A DNA stretch of 10,781 bases. Origin: Candidatus Delongbacteria bacterium. GTDB taxonomy: Bacteria; Delongbacteria; UBA4055. Shown one piece after another: positions 1 through 8,691 of the stretch (position 1 is the first letter of the stretch; each line of letters opens with the position of its first letter). The DNA lies in assembly GCA_016938535.1 (NCBI GenBank), contig JAFGUL010000108.1, forward strand, positions 1 through 10,781. The letters run 5' to 3'. A program made the position numbers and the translations under genes. A model generated the notes under the pieces. The model ran no database searches, was not told the DNA's origin, and was given only the letters and a program-made list of their open reading frames with translations.

Positions 1-758
1 AACTCTTTTGAATAGATATACGGCGGAAGAAGCTGAACTGCGCCGATCATGACCATTAAGGCTATGCCTGCCCAGAAAAGAACGAATTTCTTTGAGACTG
101 ACTTGATGTTTTTTGAGGCTGTGTATTCAGTTATTACCCTGAAAACTGTAAAAAAGAAATAGATCCAAAGAGCGAAATATGTCGTCTGAATGTGGGATGA
201 AAGTATCATCAGACCTGCTACGGATCCGAAATAAATGAAATTTTTATATCCCTTTCCTTCAAGACCTTTATTTAGAAAATGAAATCCGAGAGGCAAAAGT
301 GCCGCCACATACATCTTAGCGTCATGACCGGGATATACAAGGGTAACGATCATAGGAGCTGTCATGTATGCGACCGATCCTGCAAAAGCCGATAGTTTTC
401 TAAGCCCGTAACTTTTCAGGAAAATGTACATGAATATTCCCGACAGAAACACATGCAGAACAAGCTTCAGCCCCAGAGCCTTGTGCATAGGCATGAAGAA
501 CTGCAGTATCGCGGCGGGATAAAAAGTGTCACCGTGCATGGCGTCAACGAAAGGAAGACCGCACGAAATAAATCTGTCCCATAAAGGCATTTCACCGTAT
601 TTCATCACGAAATCAGCGTAAAATTTTCTGAAGAAGATTCCGCTTTCGAGCTGATCCGAGCTGAACAGGACTCTGTTCGTGAAAAGGAAGTCAGAGAACA
701 TCACAACAGTGATTAGCAGAAAAATTAGATACGGCAGATACTTTTTAAGTTTATCCAA
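1..758 (-). CDS. YfhO-like multi-pass membrane protein, N-terminal part (cut by window edge)
   Basis: The frame stays open from a TTG codon at 758-756 to the left edge, giving 252 residues. TTG is chosen because AAGGGA (770-765) sits 6 nt upstream and the next residues (DKLKKYLPY) lead straight into a first membrane helix at about 8-22. A periplasmic-type loop follows, with MPLWDRFISCGLPF (57-70) and a DTFYP stretch (77-81). Further hydrophobic segments lie at about 98-116, 124-142, 150-162, 174-188, 193-210 and 226-246, and a YPGHDAKMY motif lies at 142-150. The P-x-W...G-x-P...YP pattern and the GH motif resemble the YfhO family, large membrane proteins of the GT-C fold linked to sugar transfer onto cell-surface polymers. 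Donor and acceptor are unknown. The gene starts 15 nt after the rho stop, so it is probably co-transcribed. Most of the protein lies outside the window. Family assignment is moderately sure; function is inference. Confidence 0.72.
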   Translation of the reverse strand, partial: MDKLKKYLPYLIFLLITVVMFSDFLFTNRVLFSSDQLESGIFFRKFYADFVMKYGEMPLWDRFISCGLPFVDAMHGDTFYPAAILQFFMPMHKALGLKLVLHVFLSGIFMYIFLKSYGLRKLSAFAGSVAYMTAPMIVTLVYPGHDAKMYVAALLPLGFHFLNKGLEGKGYKNFIYFGSVAGLMILSSHIQTTYFALWIYFFFTVFRVITEYTASKNIKSVSKKFVLFWAGIALMVMIGAVQLLPPYIYSKE

Positions 759-764
759 AACAAA

Positions 765-770
765 TCCCTT
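765..770 (-). promoter_or_regulatory. Ribosome binding site fixing the TTG start of the YfhO-like gene
   Basis: Read on the minus strand, AAGGGA lies 6 nt before the TTG at 758, just upstream in the 15-nt gap after rho. No ATG or GTG in the correct frame has comparable spacing, and the first in-frame ATG (residue 20) would remove most of the first membrane helix. Confidence 0.6.
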
Positions 771-773
771 CGG

Positions 774-2072
774 TTAGATTGAACCTCCGCTCGTCATAAG
801 CTTGAACAGTTCCTGATTCGTGTCTGTCTGATTTATCTTTTCCTTCATGAACCTCATTGACTCGATATTATTCATAGGAGCGAGCATTTTTCTCAATATC
901 CATATCTTGTTGAGCGTTGATTTTTCAAGCAGAAGTTCTTCTTTTCTTGTACCTGACTTATTTATGTCTAGTGCCGGATATACTCTCATTTCGGCCAGTC
1001 TTCTGTCGAGAACAAGCTCGAGGTTACCCGTTCCCTTGAACTCCTCGAAGATCACCTCGTCCATTCTGCTGCCTGTATCAACAAGGGCGGTCGCGATTAT
1101 AGTAAGGCTTCCCCCCTCTTCAATGTTCCTTGCAGCACCGTAAAACCTTTTCGGTTCGTAAAGAGCGTTCGCGTCAACACCGCCTGAAAGTATCCTTCCG
1201 CTATGCGGAGCGGCGGCGTTATAGGCTCTGGCAAGCCTTGTTATACTGTCAAGAAGTATCACGACATCTTTGCCGTATTCAACTTCTCTCTTGGCTTTCT
1301 CAAGCACCATTCTCGCCACTGAAATATGTTTTTCCGGCTTCTCGTCGAAAGTCGAGCTGATAACTTCGCCTTTTATGCTTCTCTGCATCTCCGTGACCTC
1401 TTCAGGTCTCTCATCTACCAGCAGCATCATGATCTTCGCATCAGGATGGTTCTCTGCGATCGCGTTCGCGATCTGCCTCATTATGGTAGTCTTGCCCGCC
1501 TTCGGCGGAGAAACTATAAGCGCTCTCTGTCCTTTACCTACGGGTGCGAACAGGTCGAGTATTCTCAGAGTTTCGTTCTCTACACCGAATATTCTGTTCT
1601 CGAGCTTAAATCTGTCGTTCGGATGAAGCGGGGTCAGGTTCTCGAACATTATTATCTTCTTGATCACTTCGGGATTTGCATCGTTCACGCTTTCGACCTT
1701 GGTTAGAGCAAAATATTTTTCGCCTTCCTTCGGCGCTCTGATCTGTCCGCTTACAAAATGACCCGTGCGCAGGCCGAACTTCTTTATCTGAGCCGGAGAA
1801 ACATAGATGTCGTTCTTTCCCTGCTGGTAATTCGTGTTCGGAGATCTTAAGAACCCGTACTTGTTATCCTTGTCAAGAGCTATGATCTCAAGAAGACCGT
1901 CGCCTTCAAGTGTCTCGTCCTCCAGATTGTTCCCTTCAAGGATCTTAAAGATCAATTCCTGTTTAAGAAGCGTCGCATAATCCTCGATGCCTAGTTTGAT
2001 GGCTATTTCTGTCAGTTCCCTTACAGTTTTACTTTTAAGGGTCTTCAAATCCATTTTCTGAAGATCTTCCAT
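774..2072 (-). CDS. rho: Transcription termination factor Rho
   Basis: This is the hexameric RNA-dependent ATPase/helicase that ends transcription at Rho-dependent sites in the cytoplasm. Its 432 residues are close to the usual length (E. coli 419). In order it has a Rho N-terminal helical domain (about 7-50), a cold-shock-like RNA-binding domain (about 58-128) and a RecA-type ATPase domain (about 140-420). Visible motifs are Walker A PPKAGKTT (189-196), [11 protein letters not shown] (220-230; E221 matches the E. coli catalytic glutamate E211), Walker B VILLDS (271-276, D275), the R-loop region EEFKGTGN (343-350) and SGTRKEE (373-379), where R376 corresponds to the E. coli arginine finger R366. 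The ATG at 2072 is preceded by TAGGA with 7 nt spacing, and this site overlaps the folC stop codon. It lies 9 nt after folC. There is no leader of its own, so the leader attenuation known for E. coli rho cannot work in the same way here. Confidence 0.98.
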   Translation of the reverse strand: MEDLQKMDLKTLKSKTVRELTEIAIKLGIEDYATLLKQELIFKILEGNNLEDETLEGDGLLEIIALDKDNKYGFLRSPNTNYQQGKNDIYVSPAQIKKFGLRTGHFVSGQIRAPKEGEKYFALTKVESVNDANPEVIKKIIMFENLTPLHPNDRFKLENRIFGVENETLRILDLFAPVGKGQRALIVSPPKAGKTTIMRQIANAIAENHPDAKIMMLLVDERPEEVTEMQRSIKGEVISSTFDEKPEKHISVARMVLEKAKREVEYGKDVVILLDSITRLARAYNAAAPHSGRILSGGVDANALYEPKRFYGAARNIEEGGSLTIIATALVDTGSRMDEVIFEEFKGTGNLELVLDRRLAEMRVYPALDINKSGTRKEELLLEKSTLNKIWILRKMLAPMNNIESMRFMKEKINQTDTNQELFKLMTSGGSI

Positions 2073-2081
2073 TTCTTTGTC

Positions 2082-3347
2082 CTATTTTAATTTATTATTC
2101 AGCCCGTCTAAAAAATCCCCGATAATGAAATGTGATCCCGAAACCAGGATCATATCGCCTTTTCTGTAGTTTATGACCGCTTCTTCAAAAGCCTCTGACG
2201 GGGATTTAAAAAAATTTATATTTTTTACACTGTTTACTAATCTGGAATTTTTAACTGTCTCGCAATCAAGCATACGGCTGTTCGAAGCCTGAGAAAAATA
2301 TATTTCAGAATCGAAGTTAAGGATCATTCTCAGACTGTTCTCGTAATCTTTATCCTTCACTATTCCGGTAATAAGATGAACGGTGCCTTTGTTATGATCT
2401 GAGATCACTTTCTTCAAAAATGACAGACCCTCGCTATTGTGCGCTGCATCGAGGATTATTAAAGGATCTTGGGATATTTTTTCCATTCTTGCTTTGATCT
2501 TCAGATTTTCAACGGCTTCTTTTATTTTAAGAGGATCGAGTTTGATATTTTTTGAAAGTCTTTTTATTACTGTTAAGGCCGTTCTTAAATTGTCCTTCTG
2601 ATAAGTGCCATTGAGCTTAAAATCAGCTTCGACCGCGACCTGCCCGATAAAGAATTTTACTTTCTGTCCTTCATGACCCTTACGAAATACGGCAGTATTA
2701 TTTTTAACGGGAATCAGCCTTGATCCTTTTTTTCTTGCGGCAGATGAAAAATATTTTACCACCGGTCTTTTTCTCGTGTTCAAAACAATATCAGTTCCGG
2801 GCTTGATTATCCCAGCTTTTTCTCTCGCTATCTGAATAATTGAACTTCCCAGATGCTTCTGATGATCGTAATCTATTCCTGTAACTGCGGAGATCAGAGG
2901 ATTCAGAATGTTGGTTGAGTCCAGCCTGCCTCCCAGACCTGCTTCTATAACTGCAATATCAACTTTATGGTCAACAAAATACTTTAACGCAATAGCTGTA
3001 TTAGCCTCAAAAAAAGTACAGTTGAACTTTTCTATCCCCTCTTTGAATGAGCTTATATATTCCGAAAGTTCATCATCTGGTATATCAACTCCGTTTATCC
3101 TGATCCTCTCGTTAAATCTCTGAAGGTGAGGGGAAGTGAAAAGACCTGTTTTGTATCCGCATGAGATCAGCATCTGAGAAAGCATATTTGCGGTTGAGCC
3201 TTTTCCGTTCGTACCTGCGATATGAATAGTCTTAATGCCTGTGTGATCGATGTTAAGGAATTCGAGAAGTTTCCTGATATTTTCAAGTCCCATCTTCATT
3301 CCGAACATGCCTCTGTCGAAAAGGTATTGAATATTAGTGTCGGTCAT
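2082..3347 (-). CDS. folC: Folylpolyglutamate synthase / dihydrofolate synthase
   Basis: This Mur-ligase-family enzyme adds glutamate to folates with ATP and, in bifunctional members, also joins dihydropteroate and glutamate to make dihydrofolate. Its 421 residues are typical. Visible motifs are the P-loop HIAGTNGKGST (42-52), the omega-loop TSPHL (71-75) with RFNERI (77-82), EAGLGGRLDSTN (135-146), GIDYDHQKHLG (157-167), REKAGIIKPG (175-184; K177 sits where the carbamylated lysine is found) and ILDAAHN (298-304) in the C-terminal domain. The usual GR[F/L/M]E element reads ARME (286-289), a mild change. Whether it does both reactions cannot be settled from motifs alone. The ATG at 3347 lies 4 nt after the pyrG stop, with only a weak AGG 3 nt upstream, so translational coupling to pyrG is likely. 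The N-terminal YLF...G(I/M)K(L/M)GLENIR pattern matches the family and supports this start. Confidence 0.96.
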   Translation of the reverse strand: MTDTNIQYLFDRGMFGMKMGLENIRKLLEFLNIDHTGIKTIHIAGTNGKGSTANMLSQMLISCGYKTGLFTSPHLQRFNERIRINGVDIPDDELSEYISSFKEGIEKFNCTFFEANTAIALKYFVDHKVDIAVIEAGLGGRLDSTNILNPLISAVTGIDYDHQKHLGSSIIQIAREKAGIIKPGTDIVLNTRKRPVVKYFSSAARKKGSRLIPVKNNTAVFRKGHEGQKVKFFIGQVAVEADFKLNGTYQKDNLRTALTVIKRLSKNIKLDPLKIKEAVENLKIKARMEKISQDPLIILDAAHNSEGLSFLKKVISDHNKGTVHLITGIVKDKDYENSLRMILNFDSEIYFSQASNSRMLDCETVKNSRLVNSVKNINFFKSPSEAFEEAVINYRKGDMILVSGSHFIIGDFLDGLNNKLK

Positions 3348-3351
3348 CAGC

Positions 3352-4992
<1,641 letters not shown>

Positions 4993-7599
4993 TTATAGAT
5001 TTCTCTTCAATTCTTCAAGCTTGAGCAGTGCCTGAATGGGAGTAATAGTGTCGATATTCAGTTCTCTCAAACTCTCTCTAAGCTGATCGTTCTCGGCAGA
5101 AAAAAGACTTAGCTGTTCGGGAACGATCTTTTTTTCCTTGTCCTTTGCTATCACAGGTTTTGCATCGGGCGTGAGCTCATTTTCCTCAAGGTTTCTAAGT
5201 ATTACTTCCGCTCTTTTCAGAATTTTTTGCGGGATACCGGCCAGTTTTGCTACATAGATACCGTAACTGTGATCGGCAGCGCCTTCTATGATCTTACGCA
5301 TGAAAATGATCTCGTCCTTGTGCTCTGTCACGCTTGCGTGACAGTTCTTTACGCGGGGACAGATCCTGTCTATTTCAGTGAGTTCGTGATAATGTGTAGC
5401 GAAAAGGGTTCTCGATGAAAGTTCAGGCTGATCGTGAATGTATTCAACGATAGACCAGGCCAGGCTCAGACCGTCAAAAGTGGCGGTTCCTCTGCCAACT
5501 TCGTCAAAGATTATGAGGCTGTCCGGGGTCGCGTTGTTCAGTATATTTGCCGTCTCGTTCATCTCGACAAGAAAAGTACTTTCTCCACCGCTGAGGTTGT
5601 CAGATGCCCCGACCCTTGTGAATATCTTGTCGGCCATTCCGATCTTGGCAGACTCGGCTGGCACGAAGCTTCCTGCCTGAGCAAGGAGCACTATTATCGC
5701 CGTTTGCCTCAGGTAGGTCGATTTTCCCGACATGTTCGGGCCGGTGATAATAAGGATGTTCTTATCTTCGGTGATCACAAGATCGTTGGGAATGTAATCT
5801 TCACCGGCACTCAGGTTCTTTTCAACAACCGGATGCCTTCCGTTTTTGATGATCATGTCTTTTTTATCTGAAAATTCCGGTCTTACAAATCTTTCCGACT
5901 CAGCGATATCAGCATAAGAACACAGGCAGTCAAGATATGCAATTACCGGAGAATTCACTTTCAACATGCCGCTGTAAGCTCCGGCTTTTTCCTTTATCTC
6001 TTCATACAGATAAGCCGCGAGATCTTCGATTCTTTCATCGGCGTTGAGGATCTTTTCCTCGAGCTCTTTGAGTTCCGCATTAATAAATCTTTCCGAATTG
6101 ACAAGCGTCTGTTTTCTTATGTAATTTTCAGGTATCATATCCGAATACTTCTTGGTAGTCTCAAAATAATATCCGAAAACCCTGTTGAAGCCGATCTTGA
6201 GACCGGGAATGTTAAGCTCCTTTCTGACCTTTTCAGACAGTGCGATCACCATATCTTTGCCGTGAGAGGTAATATTGTAAAGTTCGTCAAGCTCAGCCGA
6301 GTAACCTTTTTTTATGAATCTCTTTCCCTTAACATTGAGACTTTCGGATTCAATTATCGAATTCTTTATAAAATCCACGCATTCTGAAACATCAGCGAAA
6401 GAATCTTTGATATCCTTAAGTTCAACGCAATCGATCCTGTCAAGCTCTTTTATCAGATCAGGAACTATCATTAACGATCTTTTCAGCCTTATAAATTCGT
6501 CAGGCCTTATTCTCTTTGCACTTATCTTTCCGCCAAGCCTTTCGATATCTCCGATTTCAGATAAAAGCCTGCCGATGATCTTTCTGGAACCACTTTCAAG
6601 CACAAAGATCTCAGTTATCCCGAGCCTTCTGTTGATCTCTTCTTTATCTCTGACAGGCTGGACGAGCCATTTTCTTAAAAGCCTTGCACCCATCGGAGTA
6701 TTGGTCCTGTTCATTACCGAATACAGCGTGGCGTTTTTATTCCCGAAAGAATTTACCGGTTCAAGTATTTCGAGATTTCTTCTTGTCCTGAAATCTATTG
6801 AGCAAACATTTTTATCGTCGTACTTCTTAAGTTTTTCGAGATGTGAAAATCCGTATTTGAGATTCTGACCGAGATATTCGATCAGTACGCCCGCACAGGC
6901 TAATGATATTTCATCGCCGGAAAAACCGAGAGAAGAAACCGAACTTAATTTAAAATGTCTCTTTATTATTTCTGATCCTGCCGAAGGATCAAAAGAATTA
7001 TCACCGACCTCAGTTTTAGTAACGGTCTCGGGAATTATTTTCTTGTCTGTCCCACTGTCGTAAAGAAGCTCAGACGGATTGAACAACATGATCATCTCTT
7101 TCAGTACGGCAGGACTTGGAGTATCGTAAGCTACAAACTCACCGGTTGAAATATCTGTCGCCGCAAAACCGTATCCGTTCTTTTTAGAAGTGCTTATTGC
7201 ACAAATGTAATTGTTCCGACCTGAATCGATAATATTTTCAGACATAGCGGTACCGGCAGTGACGATCTCTGTTACATCTCTCTTGACAATACCTTTAGCG
7301 TACTTGGGATTCTCCGTCTGATCGCAAACAGCGACTTTGTAGCCCGCTTTTATCATTTTAGCCATATAATTGTCTATCTGATGATGAGGAAACCCCGCAA
7401 GAGGAATCTCTGTTCCCATATGTTTTCCGCGTGTGGTAAGCGTAAGATTCAGAACCTTGCTCGCAGTTCTGGCATCATCGAAGAACATCTCGTAAAAATC
7501 ACCCAGCCTGTAAAACAGAATATGATCGGGATTTCTGCTTTTAATTTCCTGGTATTGTTTCATCATAGGGGTCAATGTGTCTGGCTTGGTTTTTTTCAT
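4993..7599 (-). CDS. mutS: DNA mismatch repair protein MutS
   Basis: MutS recognises base mismatches and small loops after replication and recruits the downstream repair machinery. The 868 residues match MutS1 length (E. coli 853). The mismatch-binding domain I opens with TPMMKQY (10-16) and carries F35-Y36-E37 in RLGDFYEMF, where F35 stacks on the mismatch. Connector, lever and clamp domains follow. The ABC-type ATPase domain has Walker A GPNMSGKST (620-628), Walker B FDEVGRGT with D699-E700, and FATHYHE. The tail holds QLSLF (829-833), a consensus-like sliding-clamp binding motif, then a helical region (about 842-868) ending TPIQALLKLEEL, as in the MutS dimer/tetramer tail. The ATG at 7599 is kept because TPMM alignment needs the residues before it. 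It has no good Shine-Dalgarno and lies 15 nt after kdsD, so coupled translation is likely. No MutL or MutH gene is in the window. Confidence 0.98.
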   Translation of the reverse strand: MKKTKPDTLTPMMKQYQEIKSRNPDHILFYRLGDFYEMFFDDARTASKVLNLTLTTRGKHMGTEIPLAGFPHHQIDNYMAKMIKAGYKVAVCDQTENPKYAKGIVKRDVTEIVTAGTAMSENIIDSGRNNYICAISTSKKNGYGFAATDISTGEFVAYDTPSPAVLKEMIMLFNPSELLYDSGTDKKIIPETVTKTEVGDNSFDPSAGSEIIKRHFKLSSVSSLGFSGDEISLACAGVLIEYLGQNLKYGFSHLEKLKKYDDKNVCSIDFRTRRNLEILEPVNSFGNKNATLYSVMNRTNTPMGARLLRKWLVQPVRDKEEINRRLGITEIFVLESGSRKIIGRLLSEIGDIERLGGKISAKRIRPDEFIRLKRSLMIVPDLIKELDRIDCVELKDIKDSFADVSECVDFIKNSIIESESLNVKGKRFIKKGYSAELDELYNITSHGKDMVIALSEKVRKELNIPGLKIGFNRVFGYYFETTKKYSDMIPENYIRKQTLVNSERFINAELKELEEKILNADERIEDLAAYLYEEIKEKAGAYSGMLKVNSPVIAYLDCLCSYADIAESERFVRPEFSDKKDMIIKNGRHPVVEKNLSAGEDYIPNDLVITEDKNILIITGPNMSGKSTYLRQTAIIVLLAQAGSFVPAESAKIGMADKIFTRVGASDNLSGGESTFLVEMNETANILNNATPDSLIIFDEVGRGTATFDGLSLAWSIVEYIHDQPELSSRTLFATHYHELTEIDRICPRVKNCHASVTEHKDEIIFMRKIIEGAADHSYGIYVAKLAGIPQKILKRAEVILRNLEENELTPDAKPVIAKDKEKKIVPEQLSLFSAENDQLRESLRELNIDTITPIQALLKLEELKRNL
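5101..5115 (-). other. Sliding-clamp binding motif QLSLF in the MutS tail
   Basis: These five codons encode QLSLF (MutS residues 829-833), in a linker of low predicted order between the ATPase domain and the C-terminal oligomerisation helices. It fits the bacterial beta-clamp consensus QL(S/D)LF. E. coli MutS carries a comparable motif in a similar place, though of a less ideal sequence as I recall it. Binding itself is inferred. Confidence 0.65.
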
Positions 7600-7614
7600 G
7601 TTACAATAATTTCT

Positions 7615-8589
7615 TTAAAGGCCGGTTTTTAAAAGGTCGTGAAGTTTTATAAGTCCTGCTGGCTCATTATCTCTGATAACAGGCATAACACTGAAACTTC
7701 CGCTCGATTTCATTACTTTAAGTGCCTCGTATGCAAGTGTGTAATAGTCTATAGTTTTGGGGTTCGGTGTCATTATCTCATCTGCCTGAAGTTTGTCGAG
7801 ATCACTGTTCTTTGTCAGTATCCTTTTGATGTCACCGTCGCTTATGATCCCGAGAAGTTTTGAATTTTCAACAATTAGCGCCGCACCGAGATTTCTTTCG
7901 CTCATTTTAATAAGAATATCTCTGAATTTTGTTTCCCTTCCACAGACCGCGACTTCTTCGAGAGAATGGACAAAATCCGAAACCTTTAACAGAAGTCTTT
8001 TTCCGAGTGTTCCTCCGGGATGATAAAGCGCAAAATCCTCTTCTTTGAAATCTTTTAGCTTCGAAAGAACTGTAGAAATTGCATCGCCTATCACAAGTGC
8101 CGCCGTTGTGCTTGATGTAGGCGCAAGATTCAAACTGCACGCTTCCTTATCAATATGGGAGTTCAAAACCACATGGGAATTCTTAGCCAGTGTAGAGTCT
8201 GTGTTGCCGGTTATCGCTATGACAGTAGAGCCTATTTTTTTGAGAACGGGAAGCATTGAGAGGATCTCATCCGACTCTCCGCTCTTTCCTATCATGATAA
8301 CGATATCTTTTTCTTCAACAACTCCGAGATCGCCGTGAAGTCCTTCCGCCGGGTGCATGTATATAGCGAGTGTGCCTGTAGAACAAAGCGTAGCAGCTAT
8401 CTTCCTTCCGATAATGCCTGATTTTCCCATGCCTGTGACTATGACTTTGCCTTTGCATTCGAGAATGGATATGATGGCTTTTACAAAATTTTCGTCAATG
8501 TTGGACGATACCTTCTGCAGAGCACCGATCTCGATCTCAAATACTTCTTTAGCCAATTGAATAATTTTCTTATTTTCCGGTAATTCCAT
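7615..8589 (-). CDS. kdsD: D-arabinose-5-phosphate isomerase (KdsD/KpsF family)
   Basis: This enzyme interconverts D-ribulose-5-phosphate and D-arabinose-5-phosphate, the first committed step towards Kdo for lipopolysaccharide or capsule. A SIS sugar-isomerase domain (about 35-175) is followed by two CBS domains (about 205-260 and 268-322). Residues matching the conserved E. coli KdsD set are all present with an offset of three: K56 (GMGKSG), E108 (SGESDEILS), E149 (DKEAC) and H190 (YHPGGTLGKR). From the ATG at 8589 it is 324 residues, the family norm. The frame also offers an ATG at 8628 (337 residues), but that codon has no ribosome site and lies only about 8 nt after the predicted transcription start. 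The 8589 ATG has AGG 8 nt upstream (8600-8598). It is the first gene after the promoter, with mutS 15 nt downstream. kdsA, kdsB and kdsC are not in the window, so KdsD versus capsule-type KpsF cannot be decided. Confidence 0.93.
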   Translation of the reverse strand: MELPENKKIIQLAKEVFEIEIGALQKVSSNIDENFVKAIISILECKGKVIVTGMGKSGIIGRKIAATLCSTGTLAIYMHPAEGLHGDLGVVEEKDIVIMIGKSGESDEILSMLPVLKKIGSTVIAITGNTDSTLAKNSHVVLNSHIDKEACSLNLAPTSSTTAALVIGDAISTVLSKLKDFKEEDFALYHPGGTLGKRLLLKVSDFVHSLEEVAVCGRETKFRDILIKMSERNLGAALIVENSKLLGIISDGDIKRILTKNSDLDKLQADEIMTPNPKTIDYYTLAYEALKVMKSSGSFSVMPVIRDNEPAGLIKLHDLLKTGL

Positions 8590-8597
8590 GGTGTAAA

Positions 8598-8600
8598 CCT
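8598..8600 (-). promoter_or_regulatory. Ribosome binding site deciding the kdsD start
   Basis: AGG (within CAGGTT on the minus strand) lies 8 nt before the ATG at 8589. The region before the other candidate ATG at 8628 is AT-rich, contains no AGG/GGA/GAG element, and overlaps the expected transcription start. Confidence 0.5.
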
Positions 8601-8642
8601 GATTTTGGGGATTTATTTTAAGAATCATTTGAATAACACTAA

Positions 8643-8671
8643 ATTATAATGATATTACAAATTAAAGTCAA
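8643..8671 (-). promoter_or_regulatory. Near-consensus sigma-70 promoter of the kdsD-mutS-pyrG-folC-rho row
   Basis: On the minus strand TTGACT (8671-8666) is separated by exactly 17 nt from TATAAT (8648-8643), so 11 of 12 bases match the consensus with optimal spacing. The expected transcription start is near 8637, which would give a 5' leader of about 47 nt up to the kdsD ATG at 8589. The promoter sits in the only sizeable intergenic gap upstream of the row, about 20 nt after the stop codon of the membrane glycosyltransferase gene. Confidence 0.82.
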
Positions 8672-8691
8672 GCAATAATACCGTAATTAAT

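Noticed and set aside
5325..5344. Inverted repeat CTGTCACGC-TT-GCGTGACAG inside mutS
   Set aside because: Arms of 9 bp are expected about once by chance in a window this size, and it lies in well-conserved coding sequence, so I give it no regulatory meaning.
6314..6868. 184-codon open frame on the plus strand opposite mutS
   Set aside because: It is a low-complexity serine/leucine-rich translation antisense to intact mutS and shows no family motifs.
8672..8691. Terminator between the membrane glycosyltransferase and kdsD
   Set aside because: The 20 nt after the stop are AT-rich with no stable stem and no U-tract after one. Read-through or Rho-dependent ending is more likely.
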